From Aquarana catesbeiana (Eukaryota; Chordata; Amphibia; Anura; Ranidae), in contig NC_133329.1 in NCBI RefSeq assembly GCF_042186555.1, forward strand, positions 191,181,206-191,245,205: a DNA stretch of 64,000 nt, given 5' to 3'. Position numbers and translations under genes: made by a program. Under the pieces are notes generated by a model. The model did not search any database. It was not told the origin of the DNA and saw nothing but the letters and a program-made list of their open reading frames with translations. Of this stretch, positions 54,165 through 64,000 are shown in pieces; within the stretch, counting starts at the first letter, position 1; every line of letters begins with the position of its first letter.

Positions 54165-54944
54165 GGCCCAAGAGAGTTTGTCTAGGTACTTCTCTCACTC
54201 AAGTGTATGAATTTCTTAGATTTCGAGTTTTGTAGCCTCTCTTATGAAAGCTTTCAGCTTGAAATGCTTCTTAAGAAGAGCAATTCCGTTTTGCTTTCAT
54301 GAATTGGCTGGTGGGGATTCCATGTTTCAGGGATCCTGGGTGATGATTATCCCAGTGTAACAAGGCATTTGTGGAAGTCCTTTTCAATATATACTGGTTT
54401 GAATATTTCCTCCTGCGTCTCTTTTTATAGTGAGATCTAAAAAATGAATGCTGCCATAATAGATCTCACTAGTAAAATACATACCAATATTATTGATGTT
54501 CAATTGGGCTACAGATTCTGTAAAACATTCTTTAGGGTCTTAACATAGGATGAATACATCATCAATGAAACAAACCCATAAGAGTATACATGCTGTAAAC
54601 CGGCTCATTTTATCAACAATCACTCTCCATCCTAGAAATAGGTTTGCATATGTAGGTGTACAAGCTGTGCCCAATGCAGTGCCTCTTTTTTGTTGGTAGA
54701 TTCTATCACTGGACAGAAAGAAATTATGCTCTAGATTATATTGTAATAATTCAAGAGTCATTTCTGTATGTTCCTTAAAGATAGTTCCCCTGGCATCTAG
54801 GAAGTATTTACAAGCTGCTTTGCCCAATTTATGATCAATATTGCTGTACAGAGCTTCAACATCCAGGCTAGCTAGCAGCATGTCTTCTTCCACAATTATG
54901 TCTGTGAGTTTATTCACAAAGTCTAGTTTTATGCTTTTTTTTTT
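54165..54944 (-). pseudogene. PLE E ORF (minus), RT palm and thumb
   Basis: On the minus strand: 'LDFVNKLTDIIVEEDMLLAS' then motif A 'LASLDVEALYSNIDHKLG' (54885-54830), 'QQKRGTALGTACTPTYANLF' (54690-54640), and the second catalytic pair 'CFIDDVFIL' (54570). Then comes the thumb block 'FLDLTIKRDAGGNIQTS' (54440-54390). Both catalytic Asp sites are present. Its sequence differs clearly from PLEs B and D, so it is another PLE family. Stops begin at 54539. The upstream part of the ORF is at 55900-56085, separated by a LINE fragment and foldback 3. Confidence 0.8.
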
Positions 54945-55257
54945 TTTTGAGTCAAAAAGGTGTTTATTTAACAAGTTTGAACAGTTTGCAATGTACAAAC
55001 AATGCGTTTGCATATATCTATAGTTATATTTCGTGGTTATCCTAGTGCCTTTAACTTTAATCCAATCATCATGACCTTCAAGTTCACAATATGCTGAAGC
55101 ATTACATCTGGTGTTGAGCAGCCCTAGCTCATTAGGGTCCTCTCGTAGGGCACTGTAAGACCAAGGTGTTCCCCATGTGCGTTATCCATGAGGCAACTGT
55201 GGGCAGTGAGATCGATTTCCATCCCATCAGGAAGAGTTTTCGGGCTTGAAACAGTGC

Positions 55258-55273
55258 TCTAGAAAATGCTATT
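55258..55273 (+). other. left target-site duplication of foldback 3
   Basis: 'tctagaaaatgctatt' recurs with one change (a to g) at 55808-55823. Confidence 0.75.
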
Positions 55274-55807
55274 CAAAACAAAACAGGAAATCGCCCCAGG
55301 ACTTTAAAAGAGGTGAATGCGTTTAGCCAACAATTGACAGAGTAAATGCAGTCTCAAAATGTATTAAAATAGTCATGCAAACATTAACATGAATCATAGC
55401 CAAGCCACTGAAATGATACATACAGTAGAAAATGTCATTACACGTATCAAGGTATAAAATGTGAATGGCAGAGTACCCCCTACAGATGCATCTACCCCTG
55501 ATGAAGTGAGCATGGGCTTGCGAAAGGCGTTGGGATACTTTTTATGCATGTGTATTCTGCAATTTACATTTTATGCCTTGATACGTGTAATGACATTTTC
55601 TACTGTATGTATCATTTCAGTGGCTTGGCTATGATTCATGTTTATGTTTACATGACTATTTTAATACATTTTGAGACTGCATTTACTCTGTCAATTGTTG
55701 GCTAAAAGCATTCACCTCATTTAAAGTCCCGGGGCGATTTCCTGTTTTGTGTTGCATGTATTGGGATGAGGGGGTTTGCGGATGACACCAGACCTTTTCC
55801 TTTTTTG
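55274..55807. mobile_element. foldback 3, 534 bp, with hammerhead in its loop
   Basis: Arms 55275-55461 and 55566-55750 are inverted copies, about 185 bp each with few mismatches. The 104-bp loop contains a hammerhead-like motif. A 57-base tail (55751-55807) lies outside the right arm only and ends pyrimidine-rich, like the tail of foldback 1. 16-bp target duplications flank the element. It splits the LINE fragment 54945-55896, whose frame resumes on both sides. Confidence 0.8.
55492..55538 (+). ncRNA. hammerhead-ribozyme-like motif in foldback 3 loop
   Basis: 'CCCTGATGAA', helix GTGAGC with loop and GCTTGC, then 'GAAAGGCGTTGGGA'. The CUGAUGA and GAAA cores are intact and stem II has six pairs including two G-U. 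Confidence 0.65.
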
Positions 55808-55896
55808 TCTAGAGAATGCTATTTTAACCATCTCTTCGAGAATAACCTCCTCCAGAACTCCCAAGATACAGTGAATTGGGTCTGGGGGGGACCCAA

Positions 55897-56085
55897 GTCT
55901 CGTTTATCTTTGATATACAAAGGTAACTCACAGACAAATGGTCTCATTATTAAGTGGACATATTTGCTAGCACCTTCTGTTAAATTGCAATTTCCAGATA
56001 CAATTGGGAGACCTGGAGGTTCTTGTTGATGTTTATGCACCTTCGACAGTGCATAAAATGTTGCAATAGTGGAGGTGTGCATGCG
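55897..56085 (-). pseudogene. PLE E ORF (minus), RT entry block
   Basis: The minus-strand 'STIATFYALSKVHKHQQEPP' then 'GLPIVSGNCNLTEGASKYV' and 'RPFVCELPLYIKD' match the PLE block before motif A. The continuation 'LDFVNKLTD' lies at 54944 and below. The upstream N-terminus is cut by LINE F at about 56086. Confidence 0.75.
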
Positions 56086-56222
56086 CGGGGCTCGTAAAAT
56101 GGCCGCTTAAGCCAAGAGCTCTGCTCCCTCACATTACAGCAGTGCCGACAGCACTTTCCACGGTTCTCCTAATGGCGCCAAACTAACAGGCAGCACCCTC
56201 CACAGTCCCGGGTACACCCCAT
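56086..56222 (+). mobile_element. LINE F 5' UTR
   Basis: GC-rich leader before the ORF1 ATG, beginning near 'gcatgcgcggggctcg', directly after the broken end of PLE E. Contains the 'aaaatggccgc' type of motif also found in the LINE G leader. Confidence 0.5.
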
Positions 56223-57229
56223 ATGAACAGGGCATCGGCAAAAAGGAAACTGAGGCCAAAATTTGAGCTGGCAAGAACGGCCGGGATTTCCAAGATGGCC
56301 ACCGCAGCACAGACACAGGATCTATGCTCCACAGGCCAGGCGGACTACAGGTCAGAGCAATCCCACACCCCCCTCCACTTAACACCAGGAAGGCAGATGG
56401 GATTCCCTCCAGCCACCACCCCCTCCCCAGCATCCACAGAATCCCTGATCGAACTCTCTCAAAATGACTTTTCCCTATCACCCCTAGGGCAAAACGCAGC
56501 AGGACAATCAGGCTGCCCCCCGCATGAGGCCCTGGCCAGAGCCCCTGTCTTTTACATGGACACCCTCTTCCACAAATTCTCGGAGCTACTGGATAGAGGC
56601 CTGGCACAAACAGCTGCAAAAATCACAGGGGATCTAAAGGCGGATTTTAACAATCTAGGAGCACAGATCAACACGACTGAACAAAAAATGAAGGAAACTA
56701 TAGCTATTACTAATCAAAATTCTAAGCACATCTACACAGTGCAGGAACAACTTGACCTCGAAAATAGGTCAAGAAGATACAATATTAGAATCCGTGGACT
56801 ACCGGAGACAATACTAAATGTTCCAGAAGCAGTGCAGGACCTGACTAAACACCTGATACCCAACATTCCCCCACACCGTCTTGTGCTGGACAGGGCCCAC
56901 AGAGCCCTGGGGCCCCCCAGAAAAGATGGCAACCCGAGAGATGTTATTGCCAAACCCCATCACTACACTGTGAAAGAGGAAGTAATGAGGCAGGCCAGAT
57001 CTGCTCACACAGTGATCTGCCAGGGTCACCAGGTGCAGATCTCTCACCCTCCACGATCCAGAGAAGGAGATCTTTGAAACCTCAACTCCACGCCCTCACC
57101 CAGAGAAACATAAAATACAAATGGGCCTTCCCGTTCGCAGTTACGTTTTCCGATAAGGGGAAACACTACGCCTTCTTGTCCCTCCCGGAAGGAGAGAAAC
57201 TACTCTTGCACCTGAAGATCATCTCCTAA
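56223..57229 (+). pseudogene. LINE F ORF1p-like protein, one frameshift
   Basis: An open frame from ATG 56223 to 57077 encodes a disordered Pro/Ser-rich N-terminus, a coiled coil around 'AQINTTEQKMKETIAITNQN' (56665-56725), the RRM start 'LDLENRSRRYNIRIRGLPE' (56750-56810) and 'HRLVLDRAHRALGPPRKD'. A frameshift near 57050 moves the C-terminal domain ('YKWAFPFAVTFSDKGKHYAF' near 57117-57175) into another frame, which ends at a TAA near 57229. This is the L1/Tx1 ORF1 plan: a trimeric RNA-binding chaperone. 57230-58195 is the spacer before ORF2, with pyrimidine-rich tracts at about 57985-58030. Confidence 0.8.
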
Positions 57230-58195
57230 GAAGCTGAGATGGACACCTCCAATGCCGGCACAAGCTCCAACAAACGACCGACACCCACCAGCTCTCAATC
57301 CCCCTTGTGGATCACAGGAAAAGCGAAGAAGGCCAAAGATAACAATCCATCCTGAAGCAAGCCTTTCCTACATCCCGGACCTACAGAAGGGATCGGAGGA
57401 TTAGATCCCCCACTATAGGGGGTCCCTCTAGCTTAATGCCTAGAGGCATATTCACCAATTGGGCCTCGCTACCTGAGTTCTCTGTTTTTTGTCGTCAGTT
57501 TTTCTTTTTCTCATTGAATTCTCTTGTTATCAGTTTTACCCGTAGCAGAGTAAGAACTCCCCAGGACTGCTAGACCTCTCTGGAACACTAGATAAACTTC
57601 CCCCACATTTCCCTAAGGAGCAGTTACACCACACTGCACAAGGTCCCCTGATTGGTCTCCCCAATGGATGCCCTGCAGAGTTAGGGAGGGAGATTGGGAG
57701 CCTAAAGGATTTTGTATGACAATTTGTATGACAACCGTGTTATGCAGTGGAAACGTTTTATTTTACTCTTTTTTACTCCTTCTAGAAGGATTATTTTTTT
57801 CGAAGGGCGCCCTGTTTTGTGACGGAACACTTTGCGCCTCCGCCTAACCCTTAGACACCCGTTGGCCTCTGAAGGTTGGGTTGTCTGAGCCCGGATGGGT
57901 CAGACACTAACTAATTTATATTCACGGGACTCTGGGATTTCTCCTCCCCCGTACCCCCTCTCTTGTTTCATGGAGACCTTGTCTTGTCTATACTTTTCTC
58001 CCTCCCCCCCTCCTCCCCACCCCCCTCCTCAAACGCAAAAATGTGCCTAATTACAACTTGTATTTCAGATATAACACGTATCTCAAAGGAGGTGCCTACC
58101 CCGAACCCAACGAGACGGAGTGGAGACCCCTCCAGAGCTGTCCAGATCACCACACATCTATGGGTAAGTGAGGGTTATCTTCGCTGCATTCCACT

Positions 58196-61100
58196 CCTTC
58201 TGCTCCATGGCTGACGGCCCCGAAGTTAAACTCCACATAGCTTCCCACAATGTCCAGGGCCTTAACTCTAATTAAGAGGAGGAAGGTTTTGGACTATTAC
58301 AAGTCTCTCCAGCTTGACATTATCATGTTACAAGAAACACATTTTCCCTCCCGGTATAGCCCTAAGTTCCTCCACCCCCACTTCCCTCAGTTCTTCCTAG
58401 TGAGCGCTGACAATAAAACTATAGGGGGGTTGCAATCGTCATAGCCAAAACCTGCAAATTCGTAAAAATCTCTGACCATGCGGACCCTGAAGGGAGGTTC
58501 CTGTTGGTCAAGGGCATGGTGGGGGACCACCTGTACTCCCTGGTCTCCTACTATGCTCCAAATAGAGGACAAGCTAAATTTTTTGACTCCCTATTGCGCA
58601 CCCTTGATTTAAAACTGGAAGGGACGATCATATTTGGTGGAGATTCAAACGTAGTGTTCGACCAGGGGTTAGACAAGTCCAAACCCCCGCGGTCTCAACT
58701 AACACGCCCCACAAAAGAAAGCCTCGGAATAGCAAAGATTCTGCATGCCCACGGTTTAGCAGACACCAAGAGGGACTTCACCCACTACTCGTCCCCCCAC
58801 AACGCGAGGATCGACCATATACTGACCCCATCCTCCATACTCCCAGTTGTCCTCAAAGCCCACATCAGGGAGATGGCCCTACCGGAGCACTCCATTGTAA
58901 TCATAACAATCTAATCAGGCGCCATAGGTGGGTCAAGAGGACAATGGAGACTTAATGAGTCGTTGCTTTCTGATCCCATCAGAGTCATAGAAATTGAAAA
59001 AGCCCTACAGGAATACTTTGTTCTCAATAAAAAAGAGGGAACCTCCCCAGAACTGCTCTGGGCCGCACAAAAAGCTTTCATTAGGGGCAAGCTCATTCAG
59101 ATCTCCACACAGGTCAAACTAGAAAGGAGGGCCGACATTACTCGGCTAAACAAGTAATATGCCGAACTTAAGGCCTTACACAAAAAAGATCCATCCAAGA
59201 TCCCTACCACTCTCATTGATAAAGCCAGATTAGATCTAAATCTAGCACTTACGGCCAGGGACGAAAAGTCCATCCGATGAAGCAGACATAAATTTTACAA
59301 GCAGGCAGACAAAATGGGTCTCTTATTAGCGGCCAGACCATCCCCTCGCATCAAAATCAACACATTGCCCAAGATCAGGACCCCCACGACCAACCCAACC
59401 ATACTGGAAGCCTTTCAGGATTTTTACGCTAAACTATATAGCAGATCAGCTCCATCCAATGCTGAACTAATCCCTCAATTCCTGGAGGGCCTCCCCATAC
59501 CCACCCTGAATGATGGAAACACCCATCACAAAAGAGGTCATTAGGGGTCATTAACGACCTCAGAAAGGGGTCTGCTCCGGGACCCGATGGTCTATCCATA
59601 CCCTATTACAAGTCCTTTGCGAACACTCTAGCACCGCACCTGACCTCCTTCTTTAACTCCAAAACTAACGGAGACCCCCTGGACACCCATCTGAATACAG
59701 CTTTTATCACAGTCATACCCAAACCTGACAAAAATCACAAAGATGTTAGTAATTATAGGCCAATCTCCCTCATAAATAATGACTTAAAAGTACTTACCTA
59801 AATAATGGCTAACAGATTGGCATCCTTCATTAGCCAATACATACATAAGGATCAGGTGGGATTCATGCCCGGACGACAGGGCCCTGATCAAATACGACGG
59901 GCAATAGATTTAACATCAATCCTACAAACTAACTGGGAAGGGGGACCGAACCAATCAGGATTTCTTCTATCCCTAGACCTGCAGAAGGCCTTTGATAGGG
60001 TCTCCTGGCCGTACATCTTCTCTCTTTTTTCCAAAATGGGGCTTCGGCAATCGCTTTCTTGGACTTCTGCATGCTCTTTATTCCCAGCCAAAGGCCCTAA
60101 TCCTCCTTCAGGGGAAAACCAATAGACATCACGAGAGGCACCAGACAAGGGTGTCCTTTACCCCTTCTTATATTTGCTATAGCCATAGAAACCCTAGCGA
60201 TTGTGGTTCGACATAATCCTGACATCAAATGGGGTGAACTGTGGGGACCAAACACACAAATGCGGGCTATTCGCCGATGATATCCTCCTTTTCCTGACCT
60301 CCCCCCTCACTACACTCCCCAATTTAAATCTACTGTTAGAAAAATTTGTAAAAATATCTGGACTTCAAGTTAATTTCTCTAAATCCCAAGCTCCCTACCT
60401 AACTAAACAGTCTCCTCACTAAAACAGTCCTTCGAATTCAAATGGAGTGACACCTCCATTCGTTACCTAGGCATATCTTTAACGGCCAAAAGAGAAACTC
60501 TTTACACTCAAAATTACCCTCCACTCTTCAGGAAATTGGAGGCAGATCTTAATCTATGGTCAAGGCATGAGCTTTCCTGGCTGGGCCGGATCAATTCCTT
60601 CCTCCCCAGACTCCTATTTTTTCCGCTCTCTTCCTGTACCACTTCACCTCTGAGCGCTCCAGAGTAAAATACTAAAATACATCTGGGGTAAAAAGGGGTA
60701 TCGCATCCCACAAATTCCTCCATAGATGCAAGGGAGGGCTAGGTCTCCCAAACTTGCATAAATACTACTTAGCAGCTAGACTAGCCCAACTGTCTACAGT
60801 TTATTCCAGATATGAAAAACCTGACTGGGTAACTATAGAACGACAGGCTACCCCCAACTTCACATTAGATTACTTACTGTGGTGCCCTCCTAAATCTCGG
60901 CCACCCATCCTCTCACCCACTTTATCCCACTCCTGTGCCTTATGGGACAGCGTCAGGCATTCCCCAGCTCTGGTCTCCACAGGACGCCCTCTAGCACACC
61001 TCTTCCACAATCCCGAATATGCACCTGGATTGGACATTTTAACATTCAAATGGTGGCTGGATAAGGGGCTATACCGGATAGGACACTTCTTCACCTCTAG

Positions 61101-61780
61101 TGGACCACTCACTCTCAGTTTTTGTATCAAAAATCTGGAACTCCCTGATTCGGAAAGATTCCGCTTCTACCAAATTACCCATTTCCTGCAAAGAATTTGG
61201 AAGGAGAAGCCCCTCCCCCCCAAATTCACAGCATATGGACTGTGGTGTGGACAAGCCATGGAGCAGAGGGGTGGTATCTCGGTGATATACTCGGCCGTCA
61301 CTTGCGCCACGGATAAAAACCCATGAAGGCTTGGGAGGCCGATTTCCAATGCTGCAGAGATATGGAGACCTGGCAAAAGGCACTAACCAGATCCTTTAAA
61401 GGGATCCAGAACATCTCCCTTATGGAGGCTAGCATCAAATTAATAACCAGATGGTATCTGACCCCTGCCAGGCTAGCGGTCATTTACCCCTCAGCAAACC
61501 CTCTATGCTTCAGAGGATGTCACTACCTGGGCTCCATGGCCCACATATGGTGGGAATGTCCCAAAATCCGCACTTTTTGGAGGAAAATATTCAATATGAT
61601 TCACAAGGTGACGGCATGCCAGGTCCCCAGATCTCCAGAGGTAACGATTGTCAATGCACGCATCCCAGTCCTACCTAAGGCATCCCAAACGCTGATCCAC
61701 TTTATCTTCCTGGGCACCAAAATCACGATTGCTAAAGCTTGGAAACAGGCGAAACCATCATTAAAAGCGGTAAAAAAGGG
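58196..61780 (+). pseudogene. LINE F ORF2 (endonuclease-RT), several frameshifts
   Basis: Starts at ATG 58208 with 'LHIASHNVQGLNS' (58230), then 'LDIIMLQETHFPSRY' (58310), 'IIFGGDSNVVFDQG' (58626), 'ARIDHILTPSS' (58806) and 'PEHSIVIITI' (58880). The last block has Glu where SDH-type sequences have Asp, so the endonuclease may be impaired. RT: 'GVGSAPGPDGLSIPYY'-like block near 59570, 'KDQVGFMPGRQGPDQIRR' (59848), motif A 'LLSLDLQKAFDRVSWPYIF' (59966), 'GTRQGCPL' (60135) and 'LFADDILLFL' (60268). The C-terminal knuckle is 'CFRGCHYLGSMAHIWWECPK' (61507-61567). Frameshifts at about 58275, 58435, 58915, 59530, 59800, 60120 and 60420. Cut at 61780 by LINE G. Confidence 0.8.
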
Positions 61781-62448
61781 GGGGCGTGGCCTGACACAGC
61801 ATGGAGTAGGACGTGTGGACATAGAGCTCCGTCTATTACTCCTGTTCTCAATTAATCCTGGACATCCTGCATTAAAAACCCGGCTGGATCGAGTCCCTGG
61901 GACACCTAGAACAGAACCATCCGGTCCCTGTGGAGGAGGAACGCGCGACGACCCGAACGGAGCGGCGATCTCCGGATCGGCGGCATAATAAATTTAGACC
62001 GCGGCTTCGGCCTACCACCGGAGGTCGCGGCCATCTTGGCCCTCCTCATCTGCGGCCCTGCCTGAAGCCTGCTTCATTATACAGGTACCTAGCTGCTGGA
62101 TAACCCCCTGGGAGAGCTGGCCTGCACTCATCCCCTTGATCACTGTCCTATTTAATCATCTGAGGCCCAGAGAGACTGACATCCATAACCGGCCTAGATT
62201 GCGGCCTAGGCCTATATGCTGTGACCGGCGGCCATCTTGGCACACCCTCCTTCCCTGCCTGTACTGCAAACACAGTCCGAGGCCCTGTTATTCCCCTCTA
62301 AACATTACCTACTCAGCCCCCTGTATTCTACAGGGCATTGCCCCAGCCTGCCAATATCTCTGAGAGAGGGGGGGTGACACCTCACACACCACCACAACAA
62401 GAATAACTCCTGTACCCATCTCCCCGGATACCTCATCATCTGGACATC
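61781..62448 (+). mobile_element. LINE G 5' UTR
   Basis: CpG-rich leader starting 'ggggcgtggcctgacac', with repeated 'ggccatcttggc' at 62029 and 62230 (a YY1-like 'CCATCTTGGC' core). An L1-type 5' UTR with an internal promoter is expected here; the promoter role is inference. Confidence 0.6.
62029..62243 (+). promoter_or_regulatory. paired YY1-like sites in LINE G leader
   Basis: 'gcggccatcttggc' occurs at about 62027-62040 and 62228-62241. A CCAT-core YY1 site controls start-site choice in mammalian L1; similar use here is only suggested. Confidence 0.35.
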
Positions 62449-63309
62449 ATGTCGCCATCGAAAGCTCAGAAAGCAGCCACATCCAAGCTGGATCAATTCC
62501 GCCGACAGGACAGGGAGGACCAGGCGGAAAATGGCGGCGACACCGCACATGGCGAGGAGCGTACAGCGGGAGATACAGAAAAGTTGCTGGAAGCAATAAC
62601 CCTCTGCAGAACATCACTTGCCTCACAGCTAGAAGAAGTCAAGGTAGACATATCCTTGATCAGACAAGACTTCCATAAACTCCGGGACCGAGTTAAAGAA
62701 GTTGAAACCCGCATCAGTGACATGGAGGACATCATCCCTCCAGTGAGAACGGAGGTGCACCACATGAAGCAGCAAATCCAACAACTATTCTCTAAGCAAG
62801 AAGACCTTGAGAACAGAAGTAGGAGATGTAACCTCCGCCTCATTGGACTGCCGGAGGGGGCTGAGGGTAAGGACCCCACACTTTTCCTGGAGCAATTGCT
62901 CATCAAGACTTATGGTAGAGAGGCCTTCTCCCCCATGCTGGCGGTTGAAAGAGCCCATCGTATGCCCGCCAGACCGCCACCACAGGGAGCCCCGCCACGT
63001 ACTTTTATAGCCAAAATGCTCAACTACAGAGATAGAGACGCTGCCCTGCGACTTGCAAGGGAAAGAGGTAACATCCCCCTAAGCAATGTAAAAGTGGCGG
63101 TATTCCCTGACTTTTCGGCGGAGGTGCAGCGACGCAGACAAAATTTTATGGAAGCCAAGCGCAAGCTTAGAAACCTCAACATGAAATATGCCATGATGTT
63201 TCCAGCGCGTCTCCGGGTGGAACACGACGGTCGTGCTTCCTTCTTTGAAGATCCTGCTGAACTGATGGCCTGGTTAGAACGCAGAAACAACTCAGAAAAG
63301 GCGGATTAA
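62449..63309 (+). CDS. LINE G ORF1p, intact (286 codons)
   Basis: Uninterrupted from ATG 62449 to TAA 63309. A basic and polar N-terminus ('MSPSKAQKAATSKLDQFRRQ') leads into a long coiled coil (residues about 45-120, 'LASQLEEVKVDISLIRQD' and 'VKEVETRISDMEDIIPPV'). An RRM-like domain begins 'DLENRSRRCNLRLIGLPEGA' (about 120) and runs to 'LAVERAHRMPARPP'. A C-terminal domain (about 210-285) has 'FPDFSAEVQRRRQNFMEAKR' and 'GRASFFEDPAELMAWL'. Length and order match L1-type ORF1 proteins, which form trimers that bind LINE RNA. ORF2 is expected beyond the window edge, since the LINE F spacer is about 970 bp. An open ORF1 in a field of broken copies suggests a young insertion. Confidence 0.88.
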   Translation: MSPSKAQKAATSKLDQFRRQDREDQAENGGDTAHGEERTAGDTEKLLEAITLCRTSLASQLEEVKVDISLIRQDFHKLRDRVKEVETRISDMEDIIPPVRTEVHHMKQQIQQLFSKQEDLENRSRRCNLRLIGLPEGAEGKDPTLFLEQLLIKTYGREAFSPMLAVERAHRMPARPPPQGAPPRTFIAKMLNYRDRDAALRLARERGNIPLSNVKVAVFPDFSAEVQRRRQNFMEAKRKLRNLNMKYAMMFPARLRVEHDGRASFFEDPAELMAWLERRNNSEKAD

Positions 63310-64000
63310 GGTGTCTGTGAGTATGTAATCATACGTTAATCTTCCACACACACACCCCTGCAATAGATGCAACAACAACTCAATATCAACCTCCCACACT
63401 GAACACTCACCCCCATTCACTTCACCAGTTGTTATTATTGTGAAGATAACCTAAGGGGTAGAGGGACACAGTGTCTACACAAATATCTACACGTACTCCC
63501 CTGAAGTGGACTTCGATCCAGTATATATTCTGCGGATCACTGCTGATATATAATGCTGGAACTTTCCCGGGACAACTCCCTAAGTGTTCGAACTACACTC
63601 ATTACCTTTTACACCTCAAAGGAGCTCTGGACCATTACAGTCCTGCAATCCACAAGCAGAGTGCAGCGTACTCTGCCCCCTTGCAAGTCTGGAATTGTCG
63701 GCCTAAGAAGAATCCACCATAACGGCACCAACCCTGATAATGTGCAATCTCCAGCTATACACCTGAGTGAAAAGAGGCTAGCCCTCTTTGTGTTTTTTCT
63801 TCTATGGAAAGAGAAGATTAGAGGTGCACAGACATTTATCCTACTTCTTATACTTTATTTTCATTATTTTTTCTTTCAATATGCCGTCAAGACCGAGACT
63901 GCAAAGAAAGTTTTGTTATGGGTGAATGCTAGCATCAGTTGGGGAAGATGCAAAGCAGGGAGGGGGGAGGGGGGAGGGGAAACTTACAAGTTGAATTTCA
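63310..64000 (+). mobile_element. LINE G spacer between ORF1 and ORF2
   Basis: No convincing frame. A G-rich tract 'gggaggggggagggggg' at 63958-63979 lies close to the window end. ORF2 start not reached. Confidence 0.5.

Larger units (their letters stand above)
54945..55896 (-). mobile_element. 5'-truncated LINE 3' end inserted in PLE E
   Basis: On the minus strand it reads 'ILGVLEEVILEEMVKIAFSR', then (across foldback 3) 'LFQARKLFLMGWKSISLPTV' and 'ASWITHMGNTL', the C-terminal block of an L1/Tx1-type ORF2. It ends in an AATAAA ('taaataaacacc') and A-run at 54945-54957. Flanking 'ataaacgagactt' and 'ataaaactagactt' may be its diverged target duplication. It is about 400 bp without the nested foldback. 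Confidence 0.65.

Noticed and set aside
54945..55258. Processed pseudogene of a host mRNA (poly(A), AATAAA, open frame)
   Set aside because: When the foldback is removed, the frame matches the C-terminus of an L1/Tx1-type ORF2, so it is a truncated LINE.
62305..63290. Minus-strand open frames opposite LINE G ORF1
   Set aside because: They are shadows of the intact plus-strand coding sequence.
1..64000. Host protein-coding gene, tRNA or rRNA
   Set aside because: All supported coding motifs belong to transposable elements; I saw no tRNA cloverleaf or rRNA sequence by eye, though a covariance search could find a degenerate one.

Overview
The window looks like the repeat-dense, gene-poor DNA of a large amphibian genome, most likely a ranid-type frog. 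This is inferred from the mixture of L1/Tx1-like LINEs, Penelope-like elements (PLEs), a DIRS tyrosine-recombinase element, Harbinger, hAT and Tc1 transposons, piggyBac-like MITEs and an endogenous retrovirus, plus several GC-rich interspersed repeats whose look I associate with ranid genomes. I see no convincing host gene, tRNA or rRNA. Almost every coding stretch belongs to a transposable element, and nearly all are broken by frameshifts, deletions or nested insertions. The clearest exception is the first ORF of a LINE at 62449-63309, which is open from end to end. All alignments and counts here were made by eye.

Layout. 1-3700: a Harbinger transposon with convergent Myb-like (+) and transposase (-) genes. 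3760-13980: LINE A, split by a 5.06-kb palindromic PLE-derived foldback (5584-10647) and a 554-bp insertion (10891-11444). 13983-16094: the 3' part of a DIRS element, then the 3' end of a Tc1 element. 16858-24879: a second foldback that carries a nested minus-strand endogenous retrovirus (17525-24328), one of whose LTRs holds a TTAA-flanked MITE. 24895-30040: PLE debris, then a GC-rich composite repeat with an almost exact 998-bp tandem duplication (26520-28516), two mirror-image small transcription units (28500-29200) and a 294-bp palindrome. 30092-35520: two PLEs in opposite orientation, the second holding a piggyBac-like MITE. 35522-43925: a minus-strand LINE B cut at its RT active site by a near-full-length LINE C. 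44618-47290: an hAT transposon. 47290-56085: three further PLEs, a scrambled Harbinger, a MITE, a 112-bp palindrome and a third foldback. 56086-61780: LINE F. 61781-64000: LINE G, running off the window.

The most interesting shared theme is a group of foldback elements (5584-10647, 16858-24879, 55274-55807). Each has two inverted arms, an asymmetric tail outside one arm, and 15-16-bp target-site duplications. The first carries a PLE endonuclease remnant in its loop, and two of the three carry hammerhead-ribozyme-like motifs. Long target duplications are unusual for DNA-transposon foldbacks and fit target-primed reverse transcription, so I read these as non-autonomous retroelements derived from PLEs with inverted pseudo-LTRs. 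The second theme is the mirrored pair of E/R-rich mini-genes around a shared bidirectional promoter at 28770-28930.
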